A stretch of 64,000 nt of DNA from Roseovarius sp. (lineage in GTDB: Bacteria > Pseudomonadota > Alphaproteobacteria > Rhodobacterales > Rhodobacteraceae): positions 1 to 64,000 of the forward strand of contig JARGOC010000009.1 of NCBI GenBank assembly GCA_029212365.1, given 5' to 3'. Below are positions 11,937-21,450 of the stretch, in pieces. The notes beneath the pieces are model-generated. The model was not told where the DNA came from and ran no database searches. It saw only the letters and a list, made by a program, of their open reading frames with translations. How positions within the stretch are numbered: position 1 is the stretch's first letter; each line of letters opens with the position of its first letter. The position numbers were made by a program, and so were the translations under genes.

Positions 11937-12841
11937 GGCATGTCCTTCAAGGTTTTGCGGGCAGCCCCCTGCGTGGCAACAAAGGCCACCGCCGCGGCCA
12001 ATGGCGGCACAACAAAGGGCCAGAGCCAACTCCAGCCGTGAAACCCAAGCCCGGTCAAAAACCCGCCTTCCGCCTGTGCCGAGGGCAGCAAGACAATTGC
12101 GATGCATCCCAGCAAGGTGCCAACGGCAGCCCCCAACAACGCACGAATCGTGAAACGCCGCACAAAGGCCTGCGCGATATAACTGTCGCGCGCGCCCACC
12201 AGACGCAGCACTTTGATCACCTGGGCGTTGGCTGACAGCGCTGCATTGGCCGCCAGTGTGATCATCGCGGCAGTGGCTGCCCCGATCAAGATCAGCGAGA
12301 CCCAGCCCAACATGCGCAACCGAGAGGCCGCACGCACCAAAGGCCGCCGCCATCGCGTGTGATCATCCAGCACAGCACCAGGCACCTCAGCTTGCAATCG
12401 CAACCGCAGCCCATCGGCATCAAAGCCCGAGGCATCTTCTATAACTTCAATCAGTTGCGGGATTGGCAGCGTGTCCACTGGCACGTCTGGCCCAAACCAA
12501 GGCTCCAGCAAGGCACGTTGTTCAGCGCTGTCCAGGGCCCGAGCCGAGGTCACGCCCTTGGTTGTTTCCAGCACCTTCAACGCGGCGGCTGTCTGGCCTG
12601 CCATTTGATCGGATGGGGCTGAAATGCGGATGGTAGACGAGCGCGCCAGCTCTTCGCCCCAACGGTCGGCCAATCGGCCCGTGGCCAAAGACAGGGCCAA
12701 TGCAAATACCGCCAGAAAGGCCATAGCAGCGGCGGTAAACAAGGTCAGCGTCGCCGTATAGCCAGTTGGGGGCACAACCCGCTCGGCCTGGGCATCGCCC
12801 ATCAGAAACGATGTGAATTGGCTCAGGTCAGGGGTTCTCAT
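11933..12841 (-). CDS. ftsX: cell division protein FtsX-like permease
   Basis: This 302-residue inner-membrane protein partners FtsE. It has an N-terminal cytoplasmic stretch, a first membrane segment at about residues 28-50, a periplasmic loop of about 110 residues, and three more membrane segments in the C-terminal half. It is coupled to ftsE upstream by ATGA and to plsC downstream by ATGA. In known systems the FtsEX complex signals to peptidoglycan hydrolases at the septum. Confidence 0.9.
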   Translation of the reverse strand: MRTPDLSQFTSFLMGDAQAERVVPPTGYTATLTLFTAAAMAFLAVFALALSLATGRLADRWGEELARSSTIRISAPSDQMAGQTAAALKVLETTKGVTSARALDSAEQRALLEPWFGPDVPVDTLPIPQLIEVIEDASGFDADGLRLRLQAEVPGAVLDDHTRWRRPLVRAASRLRMLGWVSLILIGAATAAMITLAANAALSANAQVIKVLRLVGARDSYIAQAFVRRFTIRALLGAAVGTLLGCIAIVLLPSAQAEGGFLTGLGFHGWSWLWPFVVPPLAAAVAFVATQGAARKTLKDMP

Positions 12842-13560
12842 AAATCGGCCCCGGCCAGTTGCAAGCGCCGGCTGGAAATCCGCAGCACCCGCGCCTGCAC
12901 TTGTGATTTGGCCGCACGGATCAGCGCCATATCATGCGTGGCAATCATGATCGTCTTGCCCATGCGGTTCAGCTCAATCAGCAGGCGCAGCAGCCGTTGC
13001 GACATTTCCCAGTCGATATTGCCGGTGGGTTCATCTGCCAGCACCACATCGGGCGACATGATAACAGCCCGCGCCACCGCAGCACGTTGGCGTTCCCCCC
13101 CCGACAATTCGGGTGGCAAGGCATCCGCGCGCGCGCTCAACCCAACCCAATTCATCAGTTCTTTCAGATTGGCCTGTTCAGCCAGTAAATCACGCCCCGA
13201 CACCATCAGCGGCAACGCCAGGTTATCCGCCAGCGGCAGGTGATCCAGAAACTGGCAATCCTGATGCACCACGCCCACGCGGCGGCGCATCATCGCAATT
13301 GCATCGCTGTCCATACCGCGCACATCTTCGTCAAACAGGCGGACATGCCCTGCCGTGGGTAGCAACGCCCCATAGCACATTTTCAGCAACGTGGTCTTGC
13401 CCGCCCCCGATGGCCCGGTCAGAAAATGAAACGACCCGGGCGCCAGCTTGAGCGATATTTCACTCAACAACTCGCCACCGCCATAGCTATAGGCCACATT
13501 TTCCAGCTCGATCACGGGCTGCCCCCTTGTTCCTTCCCCCCTCAATGCCTCAGAGGACAC
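12838..13560 (-). CDS. ftsE: cell division ATP-binding protein FtsE
   Basis: This 240-residue ABC ATPase has Walker A GPSGAGKTT near residue 49, a Q-loop (VVHQD), signature LSGGERQRAAVARA, Walker B DVVLADEPTGNID and H-loop ATHD. The spacing and the EPTGNID sequence are typical of FtsE and LolD. The adjacent single-copy FtsX permease decides for FtsE. The first gene of the ftsE-ftsX-plsC-PNPOx operon, it diverges from the zinc-ribbon gene at 13677. Confidence 0.92.
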   Translation of the reverse strand: MSSEALRGEGTRGQPVIELENVAYSYGGGELLSEISLKLAPGSFHFLTGPSGAGKTTLLKMCYGALLPTAGHVRLFDEDVRGMDSDAIAMMRRRVGVVHQDCQFLDHLPLADNLALPLMVSGRDLLAEQANLKELMNWVGLSARADALPPELSGGERQRAAVARAVIMSPDVVLADEPTGNIDWEMSQRLLRLLIELNRMGKTIMIATHDMALIRAAKSQVQARVLRISSRRLQLAGADL

Positions 13561-13676
13561 ATATGTGCAATCATCTCGGCACCTGTTTTCTTTACTCTTT
13601 TCCAGCTATACGATCCGGCATATGCTGAAAGAACTAAAGTGAGACCGGCAATAGGTTGTAGGGTATAGGTGGCAAG

Positions 13677-14477
13677 ATGAGGCTAATATGCCCAAATTGT
13701 GAAGCGCAGTATGAAGTCCCGGATGAAGTGATCCCGGCGAGTGGTCGAGATGTGCAATGCTCGAACTGTGGGGATACTTGGTTTCAAAACCACCCGGATT
13801 CTGACCCGCAAGCAGCAGATGATTCTGAAGACGAGCAAACCTGGGATGCGCCAAACGACGACGTGACAGAAGCTGCGGCAGACTCTGCGGTAGACCCCGA
13901 AGATCAGCGCGAGCCCGAAGCAGATACACGCCCGGCGCGACAGGAGCTTGACCCTTCTGTTACTGATGTCTTGAAAGAAGAGGCCGAACTGGAACGTGCC
14001 GCGCGCGAACAGGAAAACACCGGGCTGGAAACCCAACCTGATTTGGGTTTGGAGGCTGGTGACGATGAAGCCGCCAAACGCAGCCGAGAGGCACAGGCCC
14101 GCATGGCGTTGCTGCGCGGCGATTCCGAACACACCGCTGATGAGGATGCTCTTCCCGATTTGGATCCCGGCACGCGGCGTAATCTGCTGCCTGATATTGA
14201 TGAAATCAATTCCTCGCTGAGCGCAGGCAACCCTGTTCAAGCCGTTGTGACGGATACCAGCGACGTTGAGCATCCGTTGCCGCCTCGCAAAAGTGGGTTC
14301 CGGCGCGGCTTTATGATGATCGTGTTGTTGGCGGTCATTGGGCTGTTGCTCTATATGTTCGCGCCACAACTGGCCGAAATGGTGCCTGCCCTGAAGCCTG
14401 TATTGATGTCGTATGTTGAGATGGTCAATGGCCTGCGTGCCTGGCTGGATGGCAAGGTGTTGGGGCTGTTGGGATAG
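13677..14477 (+). CDS. MJ0042-type zinc-ribbon protein with a C-terminal membrane anchor
   Basis: This 266-residue protein begins MRLICPNCEAQYEVPD, with cysteine pairs at 5/8 and 28/31 forming a zinc ribbon of the MJ0042 type. A long acidic, disordered segment rich in Asp, Glu and Ala follows (about 40-195). A single membrane segment near 208-228 (FMMIVLLAVIGLLLYMF) precedes a short C-terminal tail. Proteins of this layout are common in Alphaproteobacteria next to ftsEX. Their function is unknown to me; the N-terminal ribbon plus tail anchor suggests a membrane-tethered regulator. It diverges from ftsE with a 116-bp promoter region. Confidence 0.82.
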   Translation: MRLICPNCEAQYEVPDEVIPASGRDVQCSNCGDTWFQNHPDSDPQAADDSEDEQTWDAPNDDVTEAAADSAVDPEDQREPEADTRPARQELDPSVTDVLKEEAELERAAREQENTGLETQPDLGLEAGDDEAAKRSREAQARMALLRGDSEHTADEDALPDLDPGTRRNLLPDIDEINSSLSAGNPVQAVVTDTSDVEHPLPPRKSGFRRGFMMIVLLAVIGLLLYMFAPQLAEMVPALKPVLMSYVEMVNGLRAWLDGKVLGLLG

Positions 14478-14529
14478 CTTGACAGAATGTCGAGCGAAGG
14501 CAGCTAAAGTGCTTTCAACACTGCGACAC

Positions 14530-15798
14530 CTAAGGTTTCAGACGAATATCAGCAGTCAGGGCATGGCCCTCCATCCCTTCTGCCCGGCTTATGCTGGCGC
14601 TGACACGCGCCAGATCCGCGCGGCTGCGCTCATCTACTTGTTGCCAGGTCACAGTTTTGAGAAAATTGTGCACGCTGAGGCCACCAGTGTAACGCGCAGC
14701 CCCCGAGGTGGGCAGAACATGGTTGGGGCCTGCGGCCTTATCCCCAAATGTTACCGTTGTATCAGCCCCCAGAAACAGCGAGCCGTAGGTCAGTAACCGA
14801 TCCCGCCACCATGGCAAATCAGCGGCCTGCACATGTACGTGCTCGGGCGCTTTGGCATCGCTGTATTGTGCCATATCCTCGCGGCTGTCACAGATCACAA
14901 CCTCGGCCAGATCGCCCCATGCGCTGAGGGCCGCTGATCGGTTGGGATCGGGCAGTTTATCTATCAAATCAGGAACCATACGCAGTACATCGCGGGCCAG
15001 TTGCGCATCTGTGCTGGCCAGCCAAACTGGGCTTGTCGCCCCATGTTCTGCTTGCCCCACAAGATCAGTCGCCACAGTCATCGCGTCTGCGGTTTCATCC
15101 GCCAGCACCAGGCTGTCGGTGGGTCCGGCTAACATATCAATGCCCACAGGGCCAAAAAGCTGCCGTTTGGCCTCGGCTACATAGGCATTTCCCGGCCCAA
15201 CCAGAATATCTGCCGGGGGCGCTGCGAACAGGCCAAAGGCCATCGCCGCCACACCCTGCACACCGCCTAAGGTCAAAATACGCGTCACCCCTGCAAGGTG
15301 CATGGCATAGAGCATCTCATTGGGAATCCCCCCAGCACCATTTGGCGGTGTCACCGCTGTAATATCCGGCACACCGGCAACCCGTGCGGTGGCGATCGAC
15401 ATCAGCGACGAGGCAATATGCGAATAGCGCCCCCCCGGCACATAACATCCAGCCGCCTGCAACGGGATCTGCTTTTGCCCCGCAATCAGGCCCGGCCGCA
15501 GCTCCACTTCCATATCAAGGGCAGTTGCGCGCTGCGCTTGGGCAAATCGGGTGATGTTATCATGCGCCCAGCCGATATCGTCTTTCAGCCCTTGGGGTGT
15601 GGCGGCAATGGCGCGCGCGATCTGGTCGGGTGTCACGGTCACATCACCCTGCCAGCCATCCAACTGCCTTGCATACTCCAACGCCACTTGTGCGCCACCT
15701 TCCTTGATGCGGCCCAGCATGGTCTGCACCGTATCGCTTACGTCAGACATCGCCCGAGGCGGCTGCCCTTGCGTAGACTTCAGATAGGTGATGGACAT
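14530..15798 (-). CDS. histidinol dehydrogenase family enzyme, possibly sulfopropanediol dehydrogenase-like
   Basis: This 422-residue NAD-dependent zinc dehydrogenase is of the HisD fold. It has the expected metal ligands: QAEHG (Gln and His), an Asp in the segment before GPNHVLPTSG, and a C-terminal His in EGMEGH. The acid-base pair sits in APEHVHVQ. Biosynthetic HisD normally reads PEHLEL there, and its usual rhodobacteral neighbours are absent. The N terminus (MSITYLKS) and the GCYVPGGRYSHIASS segment recall the paralogues that oxidise 2,3-dihydroxypropane-1-sulfonate (HpsN) in roseobacters. I therefore do not call it hisD. It is convergent with the zinc-ribbon gene and has AGGAG upstream of the ATG. 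Confidence 0.8.
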   Translation of the reverse strand: MSITYLKSTQGQPPRAMSDVSDTVQTMLGRIKEGGAQVALEYARQLDGWQGDVTVTPDQIARAIAATPQGLKDDIGWAHDNITRFAQAQRATALDMEVELRPGLIAGQKQIPLQAAGCYVPGGRYSHIASSLMSIATARVAGVPDITAVTPPNGAGGIPNEMLYAMHLAGVTRILTLGGVQGVAAMAFGLFAAPPADILVGPGNAYVAEAKRQLFGPVGIDMLAGPTDSLVLADETADAMTVATDLVGQAEHGATSPVWLASTDAQLARDVLRMVPDLIDKLPDPNRSAALSAWGDLAEVVICDSREDMAQYSDAKAPEHVHVQAADLPWWRDRLLTYGSLFLGADTTVTFGDKAAGPNHVLPTSGAARYTGGLSVHNFLKTVTWQQVDERSRADLARVSASISRAEGMEGHALTADIRLKP

Positions 15799-15922
15799 AG
15801 CAAAAGGTCTCCTTGCCTTTACATGGGCCCTTCAAAGGCGGATGAACAAGCCAATCCAAAGATGCGCTCATATGTTTTTCCCTCAGATTAAGACACTCTT
15901 CGGGTTTTCTTAAAACACGCCG

Positions 15923-16354
15923 TTAAAGGCTGGATTTCAGCCCCTCTGATGCGACTTCGATCAAATCCAAAACTCCGTCAAAATCACGAGTGTAATAGGG
16001 ATCGGGCACATGGGTCATGCCCTGATTAGGTGCGTAATCGGTGAACAACTGCACAGGCGTCGTGGCATCCACCGGGCGCAGCGCTTCGATGTCGCGCCGG
16101 TTGGTCGCGTCCATCGCAATGATCAGGTCAAACCGTGTGAAATCAGCCGAGGTGAATTGCCGCGCGCGCAGATCAGACAGATCATACCCGCGTACGGCTG
16201 CGGCCTGTTGCATCGCGCCGTAAGGCGGCTCGCCCACATGCCAGTGGCCGGTGCCGGCACTGTCACTTATCACATCCGGCGCCATGTGGCGAAATACGCC
16301 TTCAGCAGCAGGCGAGCGGCAGATATTGCCCAGACAGACAAACAGCACACGCAT
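15923..16354 (-). CDS. low-molecular-weight protein-tyrosine phosphatase
   Basis: A 143-residue cytosolic phosphatase. The ATG at 16354 gives MRVLFVCLGNICRSPAAEG, placing the CX5R active-site loop (C7 to R13) at the N terminus as in all family members. The general-acid Asp is in the DPYY motif near residue 115. A longer frame from 16459 is rejected because the extra residues do not belong to the family and overlap the M50 gene. Its start shares one base with the stop of the M50 protease gene (TGATG), so translation is coupled. Substrates unknown. Confidence 0.92.
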   Translation of the reverse strand: MRVLFVCLGNICRSPAAEGVFRHMAPDVISDSAGTGHWHVGEPPYGAMQQAAAVRGYDLSDLRARQFTSADFTRFDLIIAMDATNRRDIEALRPVDATTPVQLFTDYAPNQGMTHVPDPYYTRDFDGVLDLIEVASEGLKSSL

Positions 16355-17076
16355 CACCCAAGCCGCCCCCTGGCCATGGCAAAATGCGTTGGAATAGAGG
16401 GAACAAAGAACAAAATCCACCAGCCGGAAACATAGGCAACCAGCATCGCTGGTATCCATAGGATCGACAGGATAAAGCCGATAGCACCTGCCGTCTTCAT
16501 TGCCGACATCGGCGCCATCACCCGCAACAGCGCCAAATGCAGAAGCTTGCCACCATCAAGGGGCTGCACCGGGATCAGGTTAAAGACCGCCAGAAACCCG
16601 TTGATCATTGCAAAGAGGCCCAATTGACCGGCCAGAATCACGCGCAGATCCCCCACCATTGCGCCAGGGGTCGCCATCGCCAATGGGTCTGAGATCACCG
16701 ACATCCACAAATAGTGCTCGCCCAGCGAGGCAAACGCCCAAAGCATCAGGTTCACAATCGGGCCCATGGCCACGATGAATTCCTGTTGCCAGGCATTGGC
16801 CGACCGTTTGCTTTCACAAAACCCGCCGCCGCCGTACAGCATGATCCGGCGCACCGGGACGCCCTGAATTTCACTGGCCCAGGCATGGCCCATCTCGTGC
16901 AAAAAGATCGACGCCACCAACATGGTGACAATCCCAAGGGTGCTGATCAGGTCACCGCCGGACATGAAGACATAAAACAGCACCAACATGCCAAGAGAGC
17001 TTCCGATTTGGACAGGGATGCCTAGGGGGCCGCGAAACTCGAAAATCGGCGAAGTATCTTGAAACATCTTGGGCAA
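16354..17076 (-). CDS. site-2 protease family (M50) membrane metalloprotease
   Basis: This 240-residue polytopic protein carries the zinc motif HEMGH at residues 60-64 in its second hydrophobic segment and the third ligand in NLIPVQPLDGGK near residue 170. It has about six membrane segments and no PDZ or CBS domain, so it belongs to the short rhomboid-like subgroup of M50 rather than RseP. It heads a two-gene unit with the phosphatase. Its substrates cannot be read from the sequence. It diverges from cobB. Confidence 0.88.
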   Translation of the reverse strand: MPKMFQDTSPIFEFRGPLGIPVQIGSSLGMLVLFYVFMSGGDLISTLGIVTMLVASIFLHEMGHAWASEIQGVPVRRIMLYGGGGFCESKRSANAWQQEFIVAMGPIVNLMLWAFASLGEHYLWMSVISDPLAMATPGAMVGDLRVILAGQLGLFAMINGFLAVFNLIPVQPLDGGKLLHLALLRVMAPMSAMKTAGAIGFILSILWIPAMLVAYVSGWWILFFVPSIPTHFAMARGRLG

Positions 17077-17152
17077 TCTCTACGCTAAGAATAATACAGG
17101 TTTATCCTATTGGTTTCACAACCCTGAGGCAACAAATGCACAATGCTGCGTC

Positions 17153-17848
17153 ATGAATAAGATCGTTGTGCTGACAGGTGCCGGCATTTCTGCACAAAGT
17201 GGGCTGGGCACGTTTCGGGATGCAGGTGGGCTGTGGGCAGAGGACGCAATTGAGGATGTGGCCACCCCCGAAGGGTTTACGCGTGATCCGGCACTGGTGC
17301 ACCGGTTTTATAACGCCCGCCGCGCGCAGGCCGCCCAGGCACAGCCCAATGCGGCCCACGCAGCATTGGCGCAACTGGAGGCTGAATATCCCGGCGACGT
17401 GTTAATCGTTACCCAAAATGTTGACAATCTGCACGAACGCGCCGGCAGCCGGAATGTGATCCATATGCACGGCGAACTGGCCAAGGCATTATGCCATGCC
17501 TGTGGGCATCGTTGGGGCGCGCCTTTGGTGATGCATCCCACTGACGCCTGCCCGGTTTGTCAGGCCCCGGCCGTTCGGCCTGACGTGGTCTGGTTTGGTG
17601 AAGTTCCTTACGGGATGGACATGATTGACCCAGCCCTAAGCAATGCAGATGTTTTCGTTTCCATCGGCACCTCAGGGCAAGTTTACCCCGCGGCGGCCTA
17701 TGCCCAGCATTCAAGGCGACTGGGCGCGCATACCATTGAGTTGAACCTGGAGCCCTCTGCCAACAGCCGGGATTTTGCCGAGGCTCATTATGGGCCCGCA
17801 ACCGACGTGGTGCCCAATTGGGTGGCGCGAATGTTGGACTGCACATAG
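17153..17848 (+). CDS. cobB: NAD-dependent protein deacylase, sirtuin class III
   Basis: This 231-residue sirtuin begins MNKIVVLTGAGISAQSGLGTFRD, the NAD-binding signature. The catalytic His lies in HMHGEL and a four-cysteine zinc site is formed by CHAC and CPVC. FYNARRAQ contains the Tyr-x-x-Arg pair that marks SIRT5/CobB-type enzymes able to remove succinyl as well as acetyl groups. The start at 17153 is preferred over 17069 because the family motif then begins at residue 7. Desuccinylase capacity is interesting in a segment rich in succinyl-CoA enzymes, but this link is only inference. Confidence 0.93.
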   Translation: MNKIVVLTGAGISAQSGLGTFRDAGGLWAEDAIEDVATPEGFTRDPALVHRFYNARRAQAAQAQPNAAHAALAQLEAEYPGDVLIVTQNVDNLHERAGSRNVIHMHGELAKALCHACGHRWGAPLVMHPTDACPVCQAPAVRPDVVWFGEVPYGMDMIDPALSNADVFVSIGTSGQVYPAAAYAQHSRRLGAHTIELNLEPSANSRDFAEAHYGPATDVVPNWVARMLDCT

Positions 17849-17876
17849 CCCCACATCCGCACCACTCATCTGTTTA

Positions 17877-18356
17877 TCAGTCCGAACTGTGGTCGTGCGT
17901 GTGACCGGCGGCCTCTGAGGCCTTGCGCTCTTGATCAACTTCGATGCGGATTTCGATCTCGCCAGCCTTCTCAAAAATCAGGGTAACGGGGATAAAATCA
18001 CCCTGTTCAAGCGGCGCATTCAGGCCCATGAACATGATGTGTTTACCGCCGCGCGCCATTTCCAACATACCGTCAGCGGGCAGCACAAAGCCTTCCTCAA
18101 CATGACGCATCTGCATCACGCCATTGTCGTCTTCGATATGGGTGTGCAATTGAACCCGCGCCGCCACATCTGAAGCGGCGCCAATCAGGCGGTCATCTTC
18201 CTCGCCATGGTTGTGGATCATCAAAAATGCGGCTCCGGCCTTGGTATTGGATGACCGGGCATAGGAATCGTGGATTTCAAACGGTGCGCCGGCCAGGGCT
18301 GGCAAAGACATGGCAAGGGTGGCAATCCCTGCCAGAAACGTGGATTTGAAAGACAT
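17877..18356 (-). CDS. periplasmic copper chaperone PCu(A)C
   Basis: A 159-residue protein with a signal peptide (cleavage after ALAGA near residue 23). It has the PCu(A)C copper site: a His in LHTH, the Met residues of NGVMQMRHV, and HIMFM further on, matching the H(M)X10MX21HXM pattern. A histidine-rich tail (GHTHDHSSD) adds extra metal-binding capacity. The family delivers Cu(I) to the CuA site of cytochrome oxidase. AGGAG precedes the start. A DUF2946-like secreted protein lies immediately upstream. Confidence 0.9.
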   Translation of the reverse strand: MSFKSTFLAGIATLAMSLPALAGAPFEIHDSYARSSNTKAGAAFLMIHNHGEEDDRLIGAASDVAARVQLHTHIEDDNGVMQMRHVEEGFVLPADGMLEMARGGKHIMFMGLNAPLEQGDFIPVTLIFEKAGEIEIRIEVDQERKASEAAGHTHDHSSD

Positions 18357-18406
18357 GATGCCTCTCCTTTATTTAGATTTGGTTGTTTTTAGGGATAGAG
18401 TGACAA

Positions 18407-18757
18407 TCAGGCCCACAAAGGCGGCGCACGCGCCCGAGCACGCCCGAAAGATCCAGCCGCATGTGGCGAGGCAAATGATGGCACAAAGGCAATCACGCCG
18501 ACGTCAGCAGCCAAGGGCACATCCGGGCTGTCAAACCCCATTTGGATCAGGCTGAGAGCGGCCTCAGGACAGATATGAACAGCCCCGGTAGGTTGGCCCT
18601 CGGAATCAACATTGATCATCACCGGCCCGCTGCCGGTGCAGATCACCAATTGCCCCGCCGGGCCAGGCGCCCCACGCGCCACAGCCATGCTGAGCGAAGT
18701 GACAACCAGCATCAATGACAGGGCAAAGGCTGAGAATATGCGACGGGCTTGGGTCAT
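18407..18757 (-). CDS. secreted hypothetical protein, DUF2946-like
   Basis: A 116-residue protein with an N-terminal signal peptide or anchor (residues 5-28). A segment QLVICTGSGPVMINVD followed by HICPEA resembles the cysteine/histidine core of DUF2946 proteins, often found beside copper genes. It lies 50 bp upstream of the PCu(A)C gene on the same strand, which supports a shared copper-related role. The C-terminal tail is basic and low complexity. Family assignment is tentative. Confidence 0.6.
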   Translation of the reverse strand: MTQARRIFSAFALSLMLVVTSLSMAVARGAPGPAGQLVICTGSGPVMINVDSEGQPTGAVHICPEAALSLIQMGFDSPDVPLAADVGVIAFVPSFASPHAAGSFGRARARAPPLWA

Positions 18758-18861
18758 TCAGATTTGATATAGACCGATGCCACGCCAAGCTAAAGGCGAC
18801 AAATGGAAACAGCCCAGTCGTTGCCGACAGGGCTGCAATTTCTTCTTAAATCGTCAAGTGA

Positions 18862-19152
18862 TCAGGCGGCTGCGGCCTGAGCTTTGGCGATTTCTTTTTT
18901 GACTTTCAGCACGGAGGCGGACAGTTCAACGTCTTTGGCTTTGGCCAGAAACGCGTCCAGACCACCGCGGTGATCAACCGAGCGCAGTGCATGTGCCGAG
19001 ATGCGCATCTTAATGCCACGACCCAGTGTTTCAGATTGCAGGGTCACATCATTCAGGTTCGGCAGATACCGACGACGTGTTTTGTTATTGGCGTGGCTGG
19101 AGTTATTGCCAACCATCGGGCCTTTTCCGGTCAATTCGCAGCGGCGCGACAT
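18862..19152 (-). CDS. rpmB: 50S ribosomal protein L28
   Basis: A 96-residue ribosomal protein starting [28 protein letters not shown], the invariant L28 opening, followed by [10 protein letters not shown] and a basic helical C terminus. It lacks the paired CxxC motifs of the zinc-binding L28 form, so it is the zinc-independent type. Monocistronic by position. Confidence 0.97.
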   Translation of the reverse strand: MSRRCELTGKGPMVGNNSSHANNKTRRRYLPNLNDVTLQSETLGRGIKMRISAHALRSVDHRGGLDAFLAKAKDVELSASVLKVKKEIAKAQAAAA

Positions 19153-19481
19153 GGGTTCATCCTCGTGGTCTTGCGGGGCACATATAGCCTCGCCTCAATA
19201 CAAATGGGCACCGCCACAGGCAGCGCCCCGAATTCCGTCAAGGGTCTTTAGGCCCATTGGCGTGGGCCGTCAAGGGATTCGAAGCCGGTTTTCCAGTATT
19301 GCCACGCTCACAAACCTTTGCACACCCAAACAGAAAATTCGCACGGATTTTCTTTGTCTGAGATTTTTCGTGCGAAAAATCTGAGCTGCATGCACTTCTG
19401 AGCTATTCCACATCACCATCGACACAATCAGGCACAGGGCCACTTCATGCCGACCTCCCATAGGTCGCACGCCGCTCACCA
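19153..19481. other. intergenic region upstream of rpmB with palindromic sequence
   Basis: No convincing gene is present; the small minus-strand frame at 19270-19482 has no family features. The region holds the rpmB promoter on the minus side and the end of the TlpA-like gene. The notable content is the palindrome pair at 19333-19382, listed separately. Confidence 0.5.
19333..19382. repeat. pair of related palindromes
   Basis: At 19361-19382 there is a perfect inverted repeat, AGATTTTTCG-TG-CGAAAAATCT. Just before it, at 19333-19352, GAAAAT and ATTTTC flank TCGCACGG. Both share the core TTCGCACG (or its complement). One may be a terminator-like element for the TlpA gene, or the pair may be a dispersed intergenic repeat. 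No other copy was noticed in this window. Confidence 0.5.
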
Positions 19482-20033
19482 TTAGCCGTCAATCAACGCC
19501 CTAAGAACGGATTTGGCGCTGTCTGAATTCCAGTCGGCATCACCTTGAAGGCGGGCGATCTCATTTCCTTGTGCGTCAAGAATCACAGTGACCGGCAGAC
19601 CAAACACGCCCATTTGCCGCGCAACAGCCTGTTTTGGATCACGGTGCAACGGCAGGTTATCCACACCAATGTCACCAAAGAACTTCTTCATTGCTGGCAC
19701 CATATTGCGGCCTGTGGCCAAGGTCACCACCTCAAACGCATCACCGCCCAGCTCAGCTTGCAACTGCGACAGCATCGGCATTTCCTTGCGGCACGGCGCA
19801 CACCAGGTGGCCCAAAAATTCAGCAACACAACTTTGCCTTTGAAATCAGCCAGCGTCATGTCACTGCCGTCTTCGGCCGTGAAACCCGTTGTTGTTACGG
19901 GTTTGGGTGTGGCGTGCAGCACCAGCTTTTTCATGTCACCCATTCGCAAGGCAGCAATGTCGGACATATCCGCCAGAGCGGTATTTGCACAAAGGCCAAG
20001 GGCCATATAAAGGACGAGCAATACAGGTTTCAT
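19482..20033 (-). CDS. TlpA-like thiol-disulfide oxidoreductase
   Basis: A 183-residue exported thioredoxin-fold protein. The start at 20033 ([21 protein letters not shown]) gives a signal peptide and has a GGGAGGGG ribosome binding site. Longer frames run into argH and are rejected. The redox motif is WCAPC in [16 protein letters not shown] near residue 83, with a cis-proline in GLPVT. Such proteins reduce disulfides in the periplasm, for example for cytochrome c or oxidase assembly. It diverges from argH with only 25 bp between the start codons. Confidence 0.88.
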   Translation of the reverse strand: MKPVLLVLYMALGLCANTALADMSDIAALRMGDMKKLVLHATPKPVTTTGFTAEDGSDMTLADFKGKVVLLNFWATWCAPCRKEMPMLSQLQAELGGDAFEVVTLATGRNMVPAMKKFFGDIGVDNLPLHRDPKQAVARQMGVFGLPVTVILDAQGNEIARLQGDADWNSDSAKSVLRALIDG

Positions 20034-20058
20034 TTCCCCTCCCTTAAGGGCTCCGACC

Positions 20059-21450
20059 ATGAACAACAATTCCTCGAACCAAATGTGGGGCGGCCGCTTT
20101 GCCGCTGGTCCTGACGCGATCATGGAGGCGATCAACGCCTCGATCGGGTTTGACAAACGGCTGGCGGCCCAAGACATCGCCGGCTCAAGAGCCCATGCCG
20201 CCATGCTGGCCGCCACGGGTATCATTAGTGATAGTGACGCCGACGCGATGAGGGAAGGCCTGCTCACGGTCTTGTCAGAGATCGAGACAGGGAAATTCGA
20301 GTTTTCCACCGCACTCGAAGACATTCACATGAACGTCGAGGCCCGTTTGAAGGCTCTGATCGGCGAACCTGCGGGCCGTCTGCACACTGGCCGGTCCCGC
20401 AATGATCAGGTGGCGACCGATTTCAAACTCTGGGTACGTGACCAGTTAGACGGCGCCCAGGGTGCATTGGCCTCCCTGATGGCAGCCCTTCTGGCGCAGG
20501 CCGAAGCGGGCGCAGATTGGGTCATGCCTGGATTCACCCATTTGCAAACCGCACAACCCGTCACATGGGGCCACCACATGATGGCCTATGTAGAAATGTT
20601 TGGCCGTGACCTGAGCCGCATGCGCGATGCCCGTGCCCGGATGAACGAATGCCCATTGGGCGCAGCGGCCCTGGCTGGCACGTCCTTTCCGATTGACCGG
20701 GATATGACGGCGCAGGCCCTGGGGTTTGATCGGCCATCGGCCAATTCGCTGGATGCTGTCAGTGACCGCGACTTTGCGCTGGAATTTCTGGCCGCGGCCA
20801 GCATTTGCGCGATGCACCTGTCGCGGTTTGCCGAAGAGCTGGTGATCTGGTCGTCCGCACAATTCCGCTTTGTCACCCTGTCAGACCGGTTTTCCACCGG
20901 GTCCTCCATCATGCCGCAAAAGAAAAACCCTGATGCAGCTGAACTGATCCGCGCCAAGATTGGCCGAATTTTCGGGGCGAATGTGGCGCTTATGACTGTG
21001 ATGAAGGGCCTGCCATTGGCCTATTCCAAGGATATGCAGGAAGACAAAGAACAGGTGTTTGACGCCGCCGACAACCTGATGCTGGCGCTGGCCGCGATGG
21101 ATGGAATGGTGCGCGATATGACCGCCAATCGTGCCTCTCTGGCCGAGGCAGCAGGCAGCGGGTTTTCCACCGCCACCGATCTGGCCGATTGGCTGGTGCG
21201 TGTGCTTGGCCTGCCGTTTCGTGAGGCGCATCACATCACCGGCACTTTGGTGGCCATGGCCGAAGAATCAGGCGTGGATCTGCCGGATTTGACGCTTGAA
21301 CAGATGCAATCCGTGCATTCCGAGATCGATGCCTCTATCTTTGAGGTGCTCGGAGTCGAAAACTCCGTCGCCTCACGCACCAGTTATGGCGGCACGGCCC
21401 CAGCACAGGTCAGGGCACAGGTGGCTCGCTGGAAAGAGGTCTTGGAATGA
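20059..21450 (+). CDS. argH: argininosuccinate lyase
   Basis: This 463-residue enzyme of the fumarase/aspartase superfamily splits argininosuccinate into arginine and fumarate in the last step of arginine synthesis. The signature [11 protein letters not shown] is at about residue 280, and [13 protein letters not shown] near residue 108 is a substrate-binding segment. It starts [14 protein letters not shown], with the family WGGRF motif. Its stop overlaps the start of a small lipoprotein gene (ATGA). Confidence 0.97.
   Translation: MNNNSSNQMWGGRFAAGPDAIMEAINASIGFDKRLAAQDIAGSRAHAAMLAATGIISDSDADAMREGLLTVLSEIETGKFEFSTALEDIHMNVEARLKALIGEPAGRLHTGRSRNDQVATDFKLWVRDQLDGAQGALASLMAALLAQAEAGADWVMPGFTHLQTAQPVTWGHHMMAYVEMFGRDLSRMRDARARMNECPLGAAALAGTSFPIDRDMTAQALGFDRPSANSLDAVSDRDFALEFLAAASICAMHLSRFAEELVIWSSAQFRFVTLSDRFSTGSSIMPQKKNPDAAELIRAKIGRIFGANVALMTVMKGLPLAYSKDMQEDKEQVFDAADNLMLALAAMDGMVRDMTANRASLAEAAGSGFSTATDLADWLVRVLGLPFREAHHITGTLVAMAEESGVDLPDLTLEQMQSVHSEIDASIFEVLGVENSVASRTSYGGTAPAQVRAQVARWKEVLE

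Noticed and set aside
19270..19482. Minus-strand frame of 70 codons between rpmB and the TlpA-like gene
   Set aside because: It crosses the palindrome pair and has no signal of a real protein; it probably reflects chance openness.
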